A stretch of 12,653 bases of DNA from the NCBI GenBank assembly GCA_947631365.1, contig CANRLB010000028.1:1-12653 (forward strand), written 5' to 3'. Origin of the DNA: an uncultured Bacilli bacterium. Its GTDB lineage: Bacteria > Bacillota_I > Bacilli_A > RF39 > UBA660. Both the position numbers and the translations under genes were made by a program. The notes beneath the pieces are model-generated. The model made no database searches. It saw only the letters and a list, made by a program, of their open reading frames with translations, and was not told the origin of the DNA. Positions 6,159 through 12,653 of the stretch are shown piece by piece (the stretch's first letter is position 1; each line of letters opens with the position of its first letter).

Positions 6159-6413
6159 ATGAATACAATAAATATAACTAAAGCAAGAGCTAACTTATTT
6201 AAATTAGTATCAGATGTAAATGTAGGATTTAATCCCATAACAATTGTAAATAATAAAGGAAAAAATGCGGTATTAATATCAGAAGATGAGTGGAAAAGTA
6301 TTGAAGAAACTTTATATTTATCAAATACACGGTATGTTGAAAATATAAATAATATAAAAAATAACGAAAATTGGGATAATGCCAAGGAATATAAAAAAGA
6401 TGAAGAATGGTAA
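6159..6413 (+). CDS. Phd/YefM-family type II antitoxin
   Basis: An 84-residue protein with the classic layout: an N-terminal DNA-binding part (NITKARANLFKLVSDVN, 4-20; PITIVNNKGKNAVLISEDEW, 26-45), the helix SIEETLYL (47-54), and an acidic C-terminal tail rich in Asn, Glu and Lys that would wrap the toxin. It normally neutralises a Txe/YoeB-type mRNA interferase and represses its own promoter. GGAGGTG lies 7 bases before ATG 6159. The reading frame is intact but the partner toxin directly after it is decayed, so it may now act only as a repressor or as an antidote to a related toxin elsewhere in the genome. Confidence 0.9.
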   Translation: MNTINITKARANLFKLVSDVNVGFNPITIVNNKGKNAVLISEDEWKSIEETLYLSNTRYVENINNIKNNENWDNAKEYKKDEEW

Positions 6414-6591
6414 TTTTTATATGATGGAAGATCCCTTTTGTTATCCCAAGGCTTATGAAAAATTAATAGGAGAGTTAACTGGCTTATATTCTAGAAGAAT
6501 AAATAGAGAACAACAAATTTTTATGAGGTTGATGAAGATAAAAAAAATTCACATTTTAAGAATGTGGACTCATTATGGAAAATTACAATAA
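6407..6591 (+). pseudogene. Txe/YoeB-family toxin remnant (N-terminal deletion, internal frame changes)
   Basis: The frame ending at 6591 encodes DPFCYPKAYEKLIGEL, GLYSRRINRE and ILRMWTHY, diagnostic of the C-terminal two thirds of Txe/YoeB RNases. The N-terminal 30 or so residues are missing. An ATG at 6407 overlapping the antitoxin end gives MVIFI and then TGA at 6422, so a deletion seems to have fused the toxin start to its middle. In-frame ATGs at 6421 and 6424 lack a ribosome binding site. Between 6523 and 6546 the protein reads MRLMKIKK, while the neighbouring frame reads YEVDEDKK, the family sequence. A lost T in the run 6518-6522 and a gained A in the run 6540-6547 explain this and cancel out. 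The position of the catalytic Arg (HRLVY in E. coli YoeB) is Gln (EQQIF). It is almost certainly inactive. Confidence 0.82.
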
Positions 6592-6603
6592 TTGATTATT
6601 TAC

Positions 6604-6632
6604 TTTAATAAAAAAAATATATATGTTATAAT
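6604..6632 (+). promoter_or_regulatory. Promoter of the 268-residue hypothetical gene
   Basis: A perfect TATAAT (6627-6632) is preceded by TGT (6624-6626), an extended -10. The -35 region 17 bp upstream (TTTAAT, 6604-6609) is weak, which extended -10 promoters tolerate. The start codon at 6658 lies about 20 bases beyond the expected transcription start. Confidence 0.6.
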
Positions 6633-6657
6633 AAAGTAGTAAGGGAGATTGGATTTT

Positions 6658-7464
6658 ATGAACAGAATTTATCCAAAAGAATTATTAATAAAACAATTAA
6701 ATGAATATAAAGGAATACTTCAAGAGACGATAATAAATTATTTAAATTCACTAATAGAATTAGAATTTTCGGTTGTAAGAGATTATATTAGCAATTCTGA
6801 TAGACAAGCCTTAGCTGAATTAGAATTATATAAAAATATAGCAATTTATAATATTTATAATAGAGCTAAAACTTTTTTTGCAAAACAAAATGGTAATTTT
6901 ATTATAGCGGAAGATACTGGTACGGTGAAAAGATTAGGTGTTTCAACTAAACTAGGAAATAGATACGTAGAATTATTTGATTTTAATTATAGCGAAATTA
7001 TTCCTAATAGATGGGGTGGAGAATATAATATACCTGTTGGCTTTAAGACATTAAAAATTGGCGATATTTCATTATTTCAAACCATTGAAAGTAAAGAAAT
7101 AAAAGAAGCGGAAATGGGTAGAATAATGAGAAAATTGGAAAGATTATATGCTTCCAAAAATCCATATCGTTCATGTAAAATAGGTCCCGGAGCATGTTGG
7201 GAAGTTGATCATGAAAACGAAATAAAAGAATATGAAGCCCAATTTCAAAAATTAGATAGTAAAAAAGAATTAAGTGATAAAGATAAAAGGGAAATAGAAA
7301 TAACAAGAAAAATTTATAATTTGCTATTAGAAGATCTTGGTTTAAAAGACGAAAGCTTTGATGAATTTTTGCCTGATTACGGTTTAGAACCAACAGTGCT
7401 TAAGAAAACCCTAGTTAAAAGAATGCCTAATTTAACAATTAAAAATAATATCAATTATATATAA
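6658..7464 (+). CDS. Hypothetical protein, 268 residues, no recognised family
   Basis: I do not recognise this protein. I start it at ATG 6658, with GGGAG (6643-6647) about 10 bases upstream; an in-frame TTG at 6649 is too close to that site. It has no signal peptide or membrane helix and looks soluble. Residues 1-75 are leucine- and isoleucine-rich and probably helical. Residues 80-150 look beta-rich (FIIAEDTGTVKRLG, RYVELFDFNYSEIIPNRW, VGFKTLKIGDISLFQTIE). KIGPGACWEVDHENEIKEYE (about 174-193) is the only stretch with a motif feel, combining Cys, Trp, Asp and His, and is followed by a charged, coiled-coil-like helix. It has its own promoter and terminator, so it is a single-gene unit. Its place beside a decayed toxin-antitoxin locus hints at an accessory gene, but base composition matches its neighbours. 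No function is assigned. Confidence 0.8.
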   Translation: MNRIYPKELLIKQLNEYKGILQETIINYLNSLIELEFSVVRDYISNSDRQALAELELYKNIAIYNIYNRAKTFFAKQNGNFIIAEDTGTVKRLGVSTKLGNRYVELFDFNYSEIIPNRWGGEYNIPVGFKTLKIGDISLFQTIESKEIKEAEMGRIMRKLERLYASKNPYRSCKIGPGACWEVDHENEIKEYEAQFQKLDSKKELSDKDKREIEITRKIYNLLLEDLGLKDESFDEFLPDYGLEPTVLKKTLVKRMPNLTIKNNINYI

Positions 7465-7505
7465 AAAGATTATTTACCTAACAAACTAATTGTAAATTTT
7501 ATTTT

Positions 7506-7528
7506 AACAAGTCAAATGACTTGTTTTT
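7506..7528 (+). terminator. Intrinsic terminator of the hypothetical gene
   Basis: AACAAGTCA (7506-7514) and TGACTTGTT (7517-7525) form a perfect 9-bp stem with a tiny loop, ending in a five-T run (7524-7528). It separates the hypothetical gene from the pcrA unit. Confidence 0.85.
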
Positions 7529-7530
7529 AA

Positions 7531-7559
7531 GTGACTAAAGAACTATCTTTTGATATAAT
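7531..7559 (+). promoter_or_regulatory. Promoter of the pcrA operon
   Basis: GTGACT (7531-7536), a 17-bp spacer and a perfect TATAAT (7554-7559) with TGA directly before it (7551-7553), giving an extended -10. It lies just after the terminator and about 27 bases before the pcrA ATG. AGGA at 7578-7581 is the ribosome binding site. Confidence 0.75.
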
Positions 7560-7585
7560 TAAAATGATGGGTAGGTTAGGATAAA

Positions 7586-9670
7586 ATGAATTACTTAACG
7601 GATTTAAATAAAGAACAAAAAGAAGCTGTAATGCATATAGATGGTCCTTGTTTAGTTGTTGCGGGAGCAGGAAGTGGTAAGACTAAAGTTTTAACAACAA
7701 GAATTGCTTATTTAATAGATAATGGTATTTATAGTAGTCATATCTTAGCTATAACATTTACAAATAAAGCGGCCAAAGAAATGAAAGAAAGAATTAATAA
7801 ACTCGTTAGTAATAATTATGCTTTTGTGGGAACATTTCATTCTTTTGGGTTAAGAATTATTAAAGAAAATTATCGTGAATTTGGTCTTACTAGTAATTTT
7901 ACAATTATGGATTCTGATGATGTTTTAAGTATTATTAAAAAAATTATGAAAGATTTAAATTATGATATTAAAGATATATCACCATCATTTATAAGAAATA
8001 AGATTAGTTTTATTAAAAATGAAATGTTAAGTGATGCCGAAGTAACAAGATATTTTGCTTCCGAAATAGAAAAAAAAGTAGTAGAGGTTTATTTTAGATA
8101 TCAAGATGTTTTAAGAAAAAATAACGCTATTGATTTTGATGATTTATTGAAATTACCAGTTGATTTATTTATGAAAAATCAAAGTATTTTAGATAAATAT
8201 CAAGAAAAATATCAATATATCTTAGTAGATGAATATCAAGATACTAATGAAGTTCAATATAAATTAATTAAATTATTAGGTAGTAAATATCATAATATTT
8301 TTGTTGTTGGTGATCAAAATCAAGCTATTTATGGTTTTAGACAAGCTAACTATAAAAATATTGTTAATTTTGAAAAAGATTATGTAGATGCTAAAGTTAT
8401 AGTTTTAAATCAAAATTATCGTAGTACAACTAATATATTGAATGCTGCCAATTCTGTTATTAAAAATAATGTTGAAAGAAAAGAAGTTAATTTATATAGT
8501 GAACTTGGCGAAGGCGTTAAAGTTAAATATATAAGAAGTAATGATGGGGCAAGTGAAATAAATAATATTATAAGTGAAATAAAAGACTTATTAAATCTTG
8601 GCTATCATTTAAAAGATATAGCTATCTTTTACCGGACTAATGCCCAATCAAGAGCTTATGAAGAAGCTATGCTTAAAAATAATTTTGCCTATCGGGTAGT
8701 AGGAAGCTTTTATTTCTATAAAAGAAAAGAAATTAAAGATTTAATTAGTTATTTAAGATTAATAAGTAATCATAATGATGATGTTTCTTTAAAAAGAGTT
8801 ATTAATGAACCAAAAAGAGGTATTGGAGCTAAAACAATTGATAATTTAGAAGAACTTGCAAGTAAGGAAGGTGCGTCTATTTTTGATGTTATTAGTAAAG
8901 GAAAAGAATTAGAATTTAAAAATTTAATTATTAAATTAACAGATGAAGCAGAAAATATGTCTTTAACAGAATTAATTGATGCCGTTATAGAAGAAAGCGG
9001 AATGCAAGAAGAATTTACTAAAGATAATTCGTTAGATGGGGAAATTAGATTAGATTATTTAAAAGAATTTCGAAGTATTACAGAAAATTATCAAAATGCA
9101 ACTGGTAGTGTTAATTTACAAGATTTTTTAGAAGAAATAAGTTTAATTGCGGATGTAACGGAGCATCAAGAAGAAGATGATTCAATCACCCTTATGACTT
9201 TCCATAGTGCTAAAGGACTAGAATTTAAGGTTGTCTTTATGGTAGGAATGGAAGAAGGACTTATGCCTCATCAAAATTCTTTACTTGAGGAAAGTGAACT
9301 TGAAGAAGAAAGAAGACTTTGTTATGTTGGTATAACAAGAGCTAAAGAAAGATTATATTTAACCAACGCTAAAAGAAGGATGCTTTATGGTAAAGATATG
9401 TTTAATCCTCCCTCAAGATTTATTGATGAAATAAATAAAGATTATTTAGAAACCAATATTAATGAAGAACCAAAATTTAAAAAAGAGTTATTTTATAGTG
9501 ATGATGAAAATGAATTTTCTAGTGGCGATGTTGTTAATCATTTAACATTTGGCCGTGGTGTTGTTATTGGCGTTGATGATCGTTTCGTAAGCGTTGCTTT
9601 TAATAAAGAATTTGGAATTAGAAAATTTTTAAAAAATTATAAAGGTTTAAGAAAGGAAGATAAAAAATGA
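7586..9670 (+). CDS. pcrA: ATP-dependent 3'-5' DNA helicase PcrA (UvrD/Rep family)
   Basis: A 694-residue superfamily 1A helicase that unwinds DNA in repair, rolling-circle replication and clearing of RNA polymerase. Motifs appear in order: Q-motif region LNKEQKEAV (7-15), Walker A AGAGSGKT (26-33), Ia ITFTNKAA (56-63), GTFHSFG (82-88), motif II DEYQD (215-219), motif III GDQNQAIYGFRQA, motif IV LNQNYRST, motif V TFHSAKGLEF, and motif VI VGITRAKERL (581-590). The C-terminal segment from about 647 (GDVVNHLTFGRGVV) to the end is the PcrA/UvrD Tudor-like domain that contacts RNA polymerase. The size is slightly below the 720-740 residues common in Bacilli. It is the first gene of an operon with a nucleotidyltransferase and ligA; pcrA-ligA pairing is common in Firmicutes and fits a shared DNA-repair role. 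It overlaps the next gene by ATGA. Confidence 0.97.
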   Translation: MNYLTDLNKEQKEAVMHIDGPCLVVAGAGSGKTKVLTTRIAYLIDNGIYSSHILAITFTNKAAKEMKERINKLVSNNYAFVGTFHSFGLRIIKENYREFGLTSNFTIMDSDDVLSIIKKIMKDLNYDIKDISPSFIRNKISFIKNEMLSDAEVTRYFASEIEKKVVEVYFRYQDVLRKNNAIDFDDLLKLPVDLFMKNQSILDKYQEKYQYILVDEYQDTNEVQYKLIKLLGSKYHNIFVVGDQNQAIYGFRQANYKNIVNFEKDYVDAKVIVLNQNYRSTTNILNAANSVIKNNVERKEVNLYSELGEGVKVKYIRSNDGASEINNIISEIKDLLNLGYHLKDIAIFYRTNAQSRAYEEAMLKNNFAYRVVGSFYFYKRKEIKDLISYLRLISNHNDDVSLKRVINEPKRGIGAKTIDNLEELASKEGASIFDVISKGKELEFKNLIIKLTDEAENMSLTELIDAVIEESGMQEEFTKDNSLDGEIRLDYLKEFRSITENYQNATGSVNLQDFLEEISLIADVTEHQEEDDSITLMTFHSAKGLEFKVVFMVGMEEGLMPHQNSLLEESELEEERRLCYVGITRAKERLYLTNAKRRMLYGKDMFNPPSRFIDEINKDYLETNINEEPKFKKELFYSDDENEFSSGDVVNHLTFGRGVVIGVDDRFVSVAFNKEFGIRKFLKNYKGLRKEDKK

Positions 9671-10569
9671 AAAAAGATTTAACATTACTCGTTTTAGCAG
9701 CAGGTATGGGGAGTAGATTTGGAGGACTTAAGCAAATTGAACCTGTGGGACCAAATGGCGAATTTATTATCGATTATTCTATATATGATGCTATAAAAGC
9801 AGGTTTTAACAAAGTTGTCTTTATTATTAAAGAAGAAAACTATGAGCTTTTTAAAGAATCAATTGGTAAAAGAATAGAAGATAAAATTAAAGTAGAATAT
9901 GTCTTTCAAAAAATGGAAGATATTCCTGTAAGTATAAATATTCCAAAAGAGAGAGTCAAACCTTTAGGAACAGCTCATGCTATTTACTGTGCCAGAAATG
10001 TTATCCATGAAAATTTTGCTATTATTAACGCTGATGATTTTTATGGCCGTGATGGCTATTTAAAAGCTAGTGAATTTTTAAAAAATAATCAAGATAATGA
10101 ATATGCTAATATTGCTTATGAAGTTGGTAATACTTTAACTTTAAATGGTGAAGTTAAAAGAGGGATTATTTTTACTACTAATGGTTATTTAGATAAAATT
10201 GTTGAAAGTAGTGTCAAAGAAAATAATGGCCTTGCTTTATGTAAACCATTAAATGGTGATTTAGAATTTAGTGTACCTTTAAATCAACCGGTTTCTATGA
10301 ATTTATTTTGCTTTACTCCTCAAATTTTTACTTATTTAGAAAATCATATTGAAGAATTTTTTAATAATTGCGAAGATTTACTTAAAGATGAGTGGCTAAT
10401 TCCGAATGTCGCTTTTGAAAGTGCTAAAGAAAATAAGCAAAAAATTCAAATAATTTGTACTAATAGTAAATATTTAGGTATGACTTATAAGGAAGATTTA
10501 GAATCCTTAAAAGAGGGTTTAAAAAATGAAATAAATAATGGTGTTTATAATAATAATTTATGGAGTTAA
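9667..10569 (+). CDS. Sugar-phosphate nucleotidyltransferase-like protein
   Basis: A 300-residue NTP_transferase-fold protein (family of glucose-1-phosphate uridylyl/thymidylyltransferases and choline-phosphate cytidylyltransferases). The nucleotide-binding signature LAAGMGSRFGGLKQ (10-23) includes Lys22. KPLGTAHA (98-105) contacts the base, and NADD (121-124) should bind the metal and sugar phosphate. The C-terminal part lacks a recognisable left-handed helix repeat, so it is a single-domain form. The substrate cannot be told from sequence; sugar-1-phosphate or choline/ethanolamine phosphate are candidates. AAAGGA (9652-9657) lies within the pcrA end, ATG 9667 overlaps the pcrA stop, and ligA starts 2 bases after this stop, so it is translationally coupled in a repair operon to which it has no obvious functional link. 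Confidence 0.88.
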   Translation: MKKDLTLLVLAAGMGSRFGGLKQIEPVGPNGEFIIDYSIYDAIKAGFNKVVFIIKEENYELFKESIGKRIEDKIKVEYVFQKMEDIPVSINIPKERVKPLGTAHAIYCARNVIHENFAIINADDFYGRDGYLKASEFLKNNQDNEYANIAYEVGNTLTLNGEVKRGIIFTTNGYLDKIVESSVKENNGLALCKPLNGDLEFSVPLNQPVSMNLFCFTPQIFTYLENHIEEFFNNCEDLLKDEWLIPNVAFESAKENKQKIQIICTNSKYLGMTYKEDLESLKEGLKNEINNGVYNNNLWS

Positions 10570-10571
10570 AT

Positions 10572-12566
10572 ATGAATCCTAAAGAAAGAATTGAAGAATT
10601 AGTTAAAATTTTAAATGACGCTAATTATAATTATTATGTTTTGGATAATCCCACTATCACTGATCAAGAATATGATAAATATTTAAGAGAATTAGAAAAT
10701 TTAGAAAAAAAATACCCAGAATATATATTAGCAAACAGTCCTACTAAAAGAGTTGGGGGAGAAGTTATTGATAAATTTGAAAAAGTAACTCATAAGATTC
10801 CTCTTTTAAGTATTAGTGATGTTTTTAATGAAGATGAAGTAAGAGATTTTGATAATAAAATTAAAAAATTAGGAGTTAATCCTGAATATGTTTGTGAGCT
10901 TAAAATTGATGGCTTAGCAGTTTCCCTTCAATATGAAAAAGGTGTTCTTGTAAGGGGAGCAACTAGGGGTGATGGTGTTGTTGGTGAAGATATAACTCAT
11001 AATGTTAAAACAATTAAAGTAATTCCTTTAAAGTTAAAAAGAGAAATTGATATTGAAGTTCGTGGCGAAATATACATGGACAAAAAAACTTTAGAAGTAA
11101 TTAATAAAGAAAGAGAAGAAGAAGGACTGCCTCTTTTACAAAATGTTAGAAATGCTGCTGCTGGTAGTGTAAGACAACTTGATTCCAAAATTGCTGCTAA
11201 AAGAAATTTAAATAATTTTATTTATCATTTACCTAATCCTTTAGATTATGGGATTACTAAGCATAGTGATGCTTTAAAATTTATGCAAGATTTAGGCTTT
11301 AAAATAAATCCTGCTAATAGAGTAGTTAAAAATATTAACGAAGCTCTAGATTTTATCCATGAATATACGGAAAAAAGAGAAAGCCTTCCTTATGAAATTG
11401 ATGGAGTTGTTATTAAAGTAAATGATATCAACGAACAAAGAGAACTTGGTAATACCGCTAAGTATCCAAGATGGGTTGTAGCCTATAAGTTTCCTCATAA
11501 TGATGTTTTAACTAAATTACAAGATATTATTTTTACTGTCGGACGTACTGGTCAAATTACACCTAATGCTGTTTTAGATCCAGTTTTAATTATGGGTTCA
11601 ACTGTGGCAAGAGCAACTTTACATAATGAAGATTTTGTTAATAATTTAGGTTTAATGATTGGTGATACTGTTATTGTCCATAAAGCTGGCGATGTTATTC
11701 CTGAAGTAAAGGGAAGTGTAATAGAAAGAAGAACTGGAGCTGAAAAGCCATTTAAAATGATAACAGAATGTCCTATCTGTCATACTAAGTTAATTAAAAA
11801 AGAAGGCCAAGTCGATTATTATTGCCCTAATGAATTATGTCCTGCAAGAGGTATTGAAGCCTTAATTCATTTTGCTTCAAGAGATGCGATGAATATCGAT
11901 GGTTTGGGTGATGAAATAATTGAAGATTTTTATAATGAAGGTTTTTTAAAAAGTATTCCTGATTTTTATCATTTAAAAGAACTTGAAGATGAAATATTAT
12001 TACTTGAAGGTTTTGGCCGTAAAAGTTTTGATAATATGATTAGTGCCATAGAAAATAGTAAGAAAAATAGTTTAGAAAAATTATTATTTGGTTTAGGTAT
12101 TAGCGGTGTTGGTAGTAAAACAGCTAAAATACTTGCAGAATATTATGGCGATATTGATTCATTAATGCAAGCTTCTAAAGAAGAACTTCTTAATATTAAA
12201 GATATTGGTGACATACTTGCAGAAAGTATTTATAATTATTTTAAAGAAAATCGCAATTTAATAGATAAGTTAAAAATGCTTGATATTAATATGAAATATC
12301 TTGGTATAAAGAAAAAAATTAATGAAAATATTACTGGTAAAAAATTTGTTATGACGGGGGCTATATCATTTATGACTAGAGATGAAATTAGAAATTTAAT
12401 CGAAGAATATAGTGGAACTTTTTCAGATTCAGTTAGTAAAAAAACTGATGTAGTAATTGTTGGTACTGATCCCGGAAGTAAATATGATAAAGCTAGAGAA
12501 CTTGGGATCACAATTTGGAATGAAGAAACATTTAAAAATATTGTTGACCATCTAAAAAATGAATAA
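10572..12566 (+). CDS. ligA: NAD-dependent DNA ligase LigA
   Basis: A 664-residue bacterial DNA ligase that seals nicks in replication and repair using NAD+. ATG 10572 is preferred because GGAG (10562-10565) is 6 bases upstream; an in-frame ATG at 10560 overlaps that site and the previous gene. Domains in order are the Ia NMN-binding helices (YNYYVLDNPTITDQEYD, about 19-35), the adenylation domain with the catalytic Lys111 in ELKIDG, the OB fold (VGRTGQITPNAVLDPV onward), a zinc finger with Cys400, Cys403, Cys418 and Cys423, helix-hairpin-helix repeats (about 440-580), and a C-terminal BRCT domain (about 588-664, with KKFVMTGAIS and KKTDVVIVG). Length and all catalytic elements are normal. 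It is the last gene of the pcrA operon, and a terminator overlaps its stop codon. Confidence 0.98.
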   Translation: MNPKERIEELVKILNDANYNYYVLDNPTITDQEYDKYLRELENLEKKYPEYILANSPTKRVGGEVIDKFEKVTHKIPLLSISDVFNEDEVRDFDNKIKKLGVNPEYVCELKIDGLAVSLQYEKGVLVRGATRGDGVVGEDITHNVKTIKVIPLKLKREIDIEVRGEIYMDKKTLEVINKEREEEGLPLLQNVRNAAAGSVRQLDSKIAAKRNLNNFIYHLPNPLDYGITKHSDALKFMQDLGFKINPANRVVKNINEALDFIHEYTEKRESLPYEIDGVVIKVNDINEQRELGNTAKYPRWVVAYKFPHNDVLTKLQDIIFTVGRTGQITPNAVLDPVLIMGSTVARATLHNEDFVNNLGLMIGDTVIVHKAGDVIPEVKGSVIERRTGAEKPFKMITECPICHTKLIKKEGQVDYYCPNELCPARGIEALIHFASRDAMNIDGLGDEIIEDFYNEGFLKSIPDFYHLKELEDEILLLEGFGRKSFDNMISAIENSKKNSLEKLLFGLGISGVGSKTAKILAEYYGDIDSLMQASKEELLNIKDIGDILAESIYNYFKENRNLIDKLKMLDINMKYLGIKKKINENITGKKFVMTGAISFMTRDEIRNLIEEYSGTFSDSVSKKTDVVIVGTDPGSKYDKARELGITIWNEETFKNIVDHLKNE

Positions 12567-12589
12567 TAGAAAAAATCTATTATTTTTTT
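12562..12589 (+). terminator. Intrinsic terminator of the pcrA-ligA operon
   Basis: AATAATAGA (12562-12570) and TCTATTATT (12576-12584) form a perfect 9-bp stem with a five-A loop, running into seven T residues (12583-12589). The left arm includes the ligA stop codon. Confidence 0.85.
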
Positions 12590-12598
12590 AAAAAGGTA

Positions 12599-12627
12599 TT
12601 TACAAACATATATTCGCGTGATATGAT
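12599..12627 (+). promoter_or_regulatory. Promoter for a gene beyond the window
   Basis: TTTACA (12599-12604), a 17-bp spacer and TATGAT (12622-12627) preceded by TGA (12619-12621). Both boxes match 5 of 6 consensus bases, making this the best-scoring promoter by eye in the window. ATATATTC (12608-12615) and GAATATAT (12628-12635) form an inverted repeat around the -10, a possible operator. The controlled gene is not visible. Confidence 0.7.
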
Positions 12628-12653
12628 GAATATATCAGAGAGTAAAAAGTAAT

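Noticed and set aside
6032..6385. Minus-strand open frame across the antitoxin
   Set aside because: Its hydrophobic composition comes from AT-rich antisense codons, and it runs through the antitoxin promoter and gene.
6379..6420. ATG 6379 as the start of a 70-residue gene
   Set aside because: This start lies out of frame inside the antitoxin gene without a ribosome binding site; the recognisable toxin sequence begins only around 6424.
7043..7393. Minus-strand open frame within the hypothetical gene
   Set aside because: Phe/Leu/Ile-rich antisense shadow without start signals.
10997..12511. Two minus-strand open frames within ligA
   Set aside because: Both are antisense to conserved LigA domains and show no independent signals.
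1..12653. CRISPR arrays, insertion sequences, prophage genes or riboswitches
   Set aside because: No spaced repeat-spacer pattern, transposase, phage protein or recognisable riboswitch core was seen on either strand.

Overview
The window is a strongly AT-rich piece of a Firmicutes or Mollicutes-related chromosome. Every intact gene lies on the plus strand, most have GGAGG-type ribosome binding sites, and neighbours are packed with ATGA overlaps. TGA is a working stop codon (ends of the C39-like gene, vanW and pcrA), so this is genetic code 11 and not a code-4 Mycoplasma or Spiroplasma. A low-GC gut Bacilli/RF39-like or Erysipelotrichia-like lineage would fit, but the sequence alone cannot fix the taxon.

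Layout. 1-77: tRNA-Arg(CCG). 120-6050: a VanG-type glycopeptide-resistance-like cluster in two transcription units. Unit 1 is a membrane-anchored C39-like cysteine peptidase, vanR and vanS. Unit 2 is vanW, a VanG-type D-Ala-D-Ser ligase and a PLP racemase resembling the catalytic half of VanT. 6070-6591: a toxin-antitoxin locus with an intact Phd/YefM antitoxin and a decayed Txe/YoeB toxin. 6658-7464: an unrecognised 268-residue protein. 7586-12566: a housekeeping operon of pcrA, a sugar-phosphate nucleotidyltransferase-like gene and ligA, closed by a terminator. 12599-12653: a strong-looking promoter for a gene beyond the window. No gene-free stretch exceeds 300 bases.

How the van genes would work together. 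VanS would sense cell-wall stress and phosphorylate VanR. Both units are preceded by the same array of four TTAAG-like repeats at exact 11-bp steps, each ending the same distance from an extended -10 box. That is the signature expected of an OmpR-class operator and suggests VanR drives both promoters. The racemase would supply D-Ser (or D-Ala) and the ligase would make the D-Ala-D-Ser terminus. The usual zinc D,D-peptidases (VanXY, VanY) are absent, and a C39-like cysteine peptidase stands at the head of the regulon instead.

Most notable: the twin phased operator arrays; the C39-like protein in a cluster without a D,D-peptidase; a vanS whose first membrane helix is encoded but lacks an in-frame start, apparently from a one-base homopolymer loss; a promoter built inside the terminator of the preceding unit; and a toxin remnant with an N-terminal deletion, two compensating homopolymer indels and a lost catalytic arginine.
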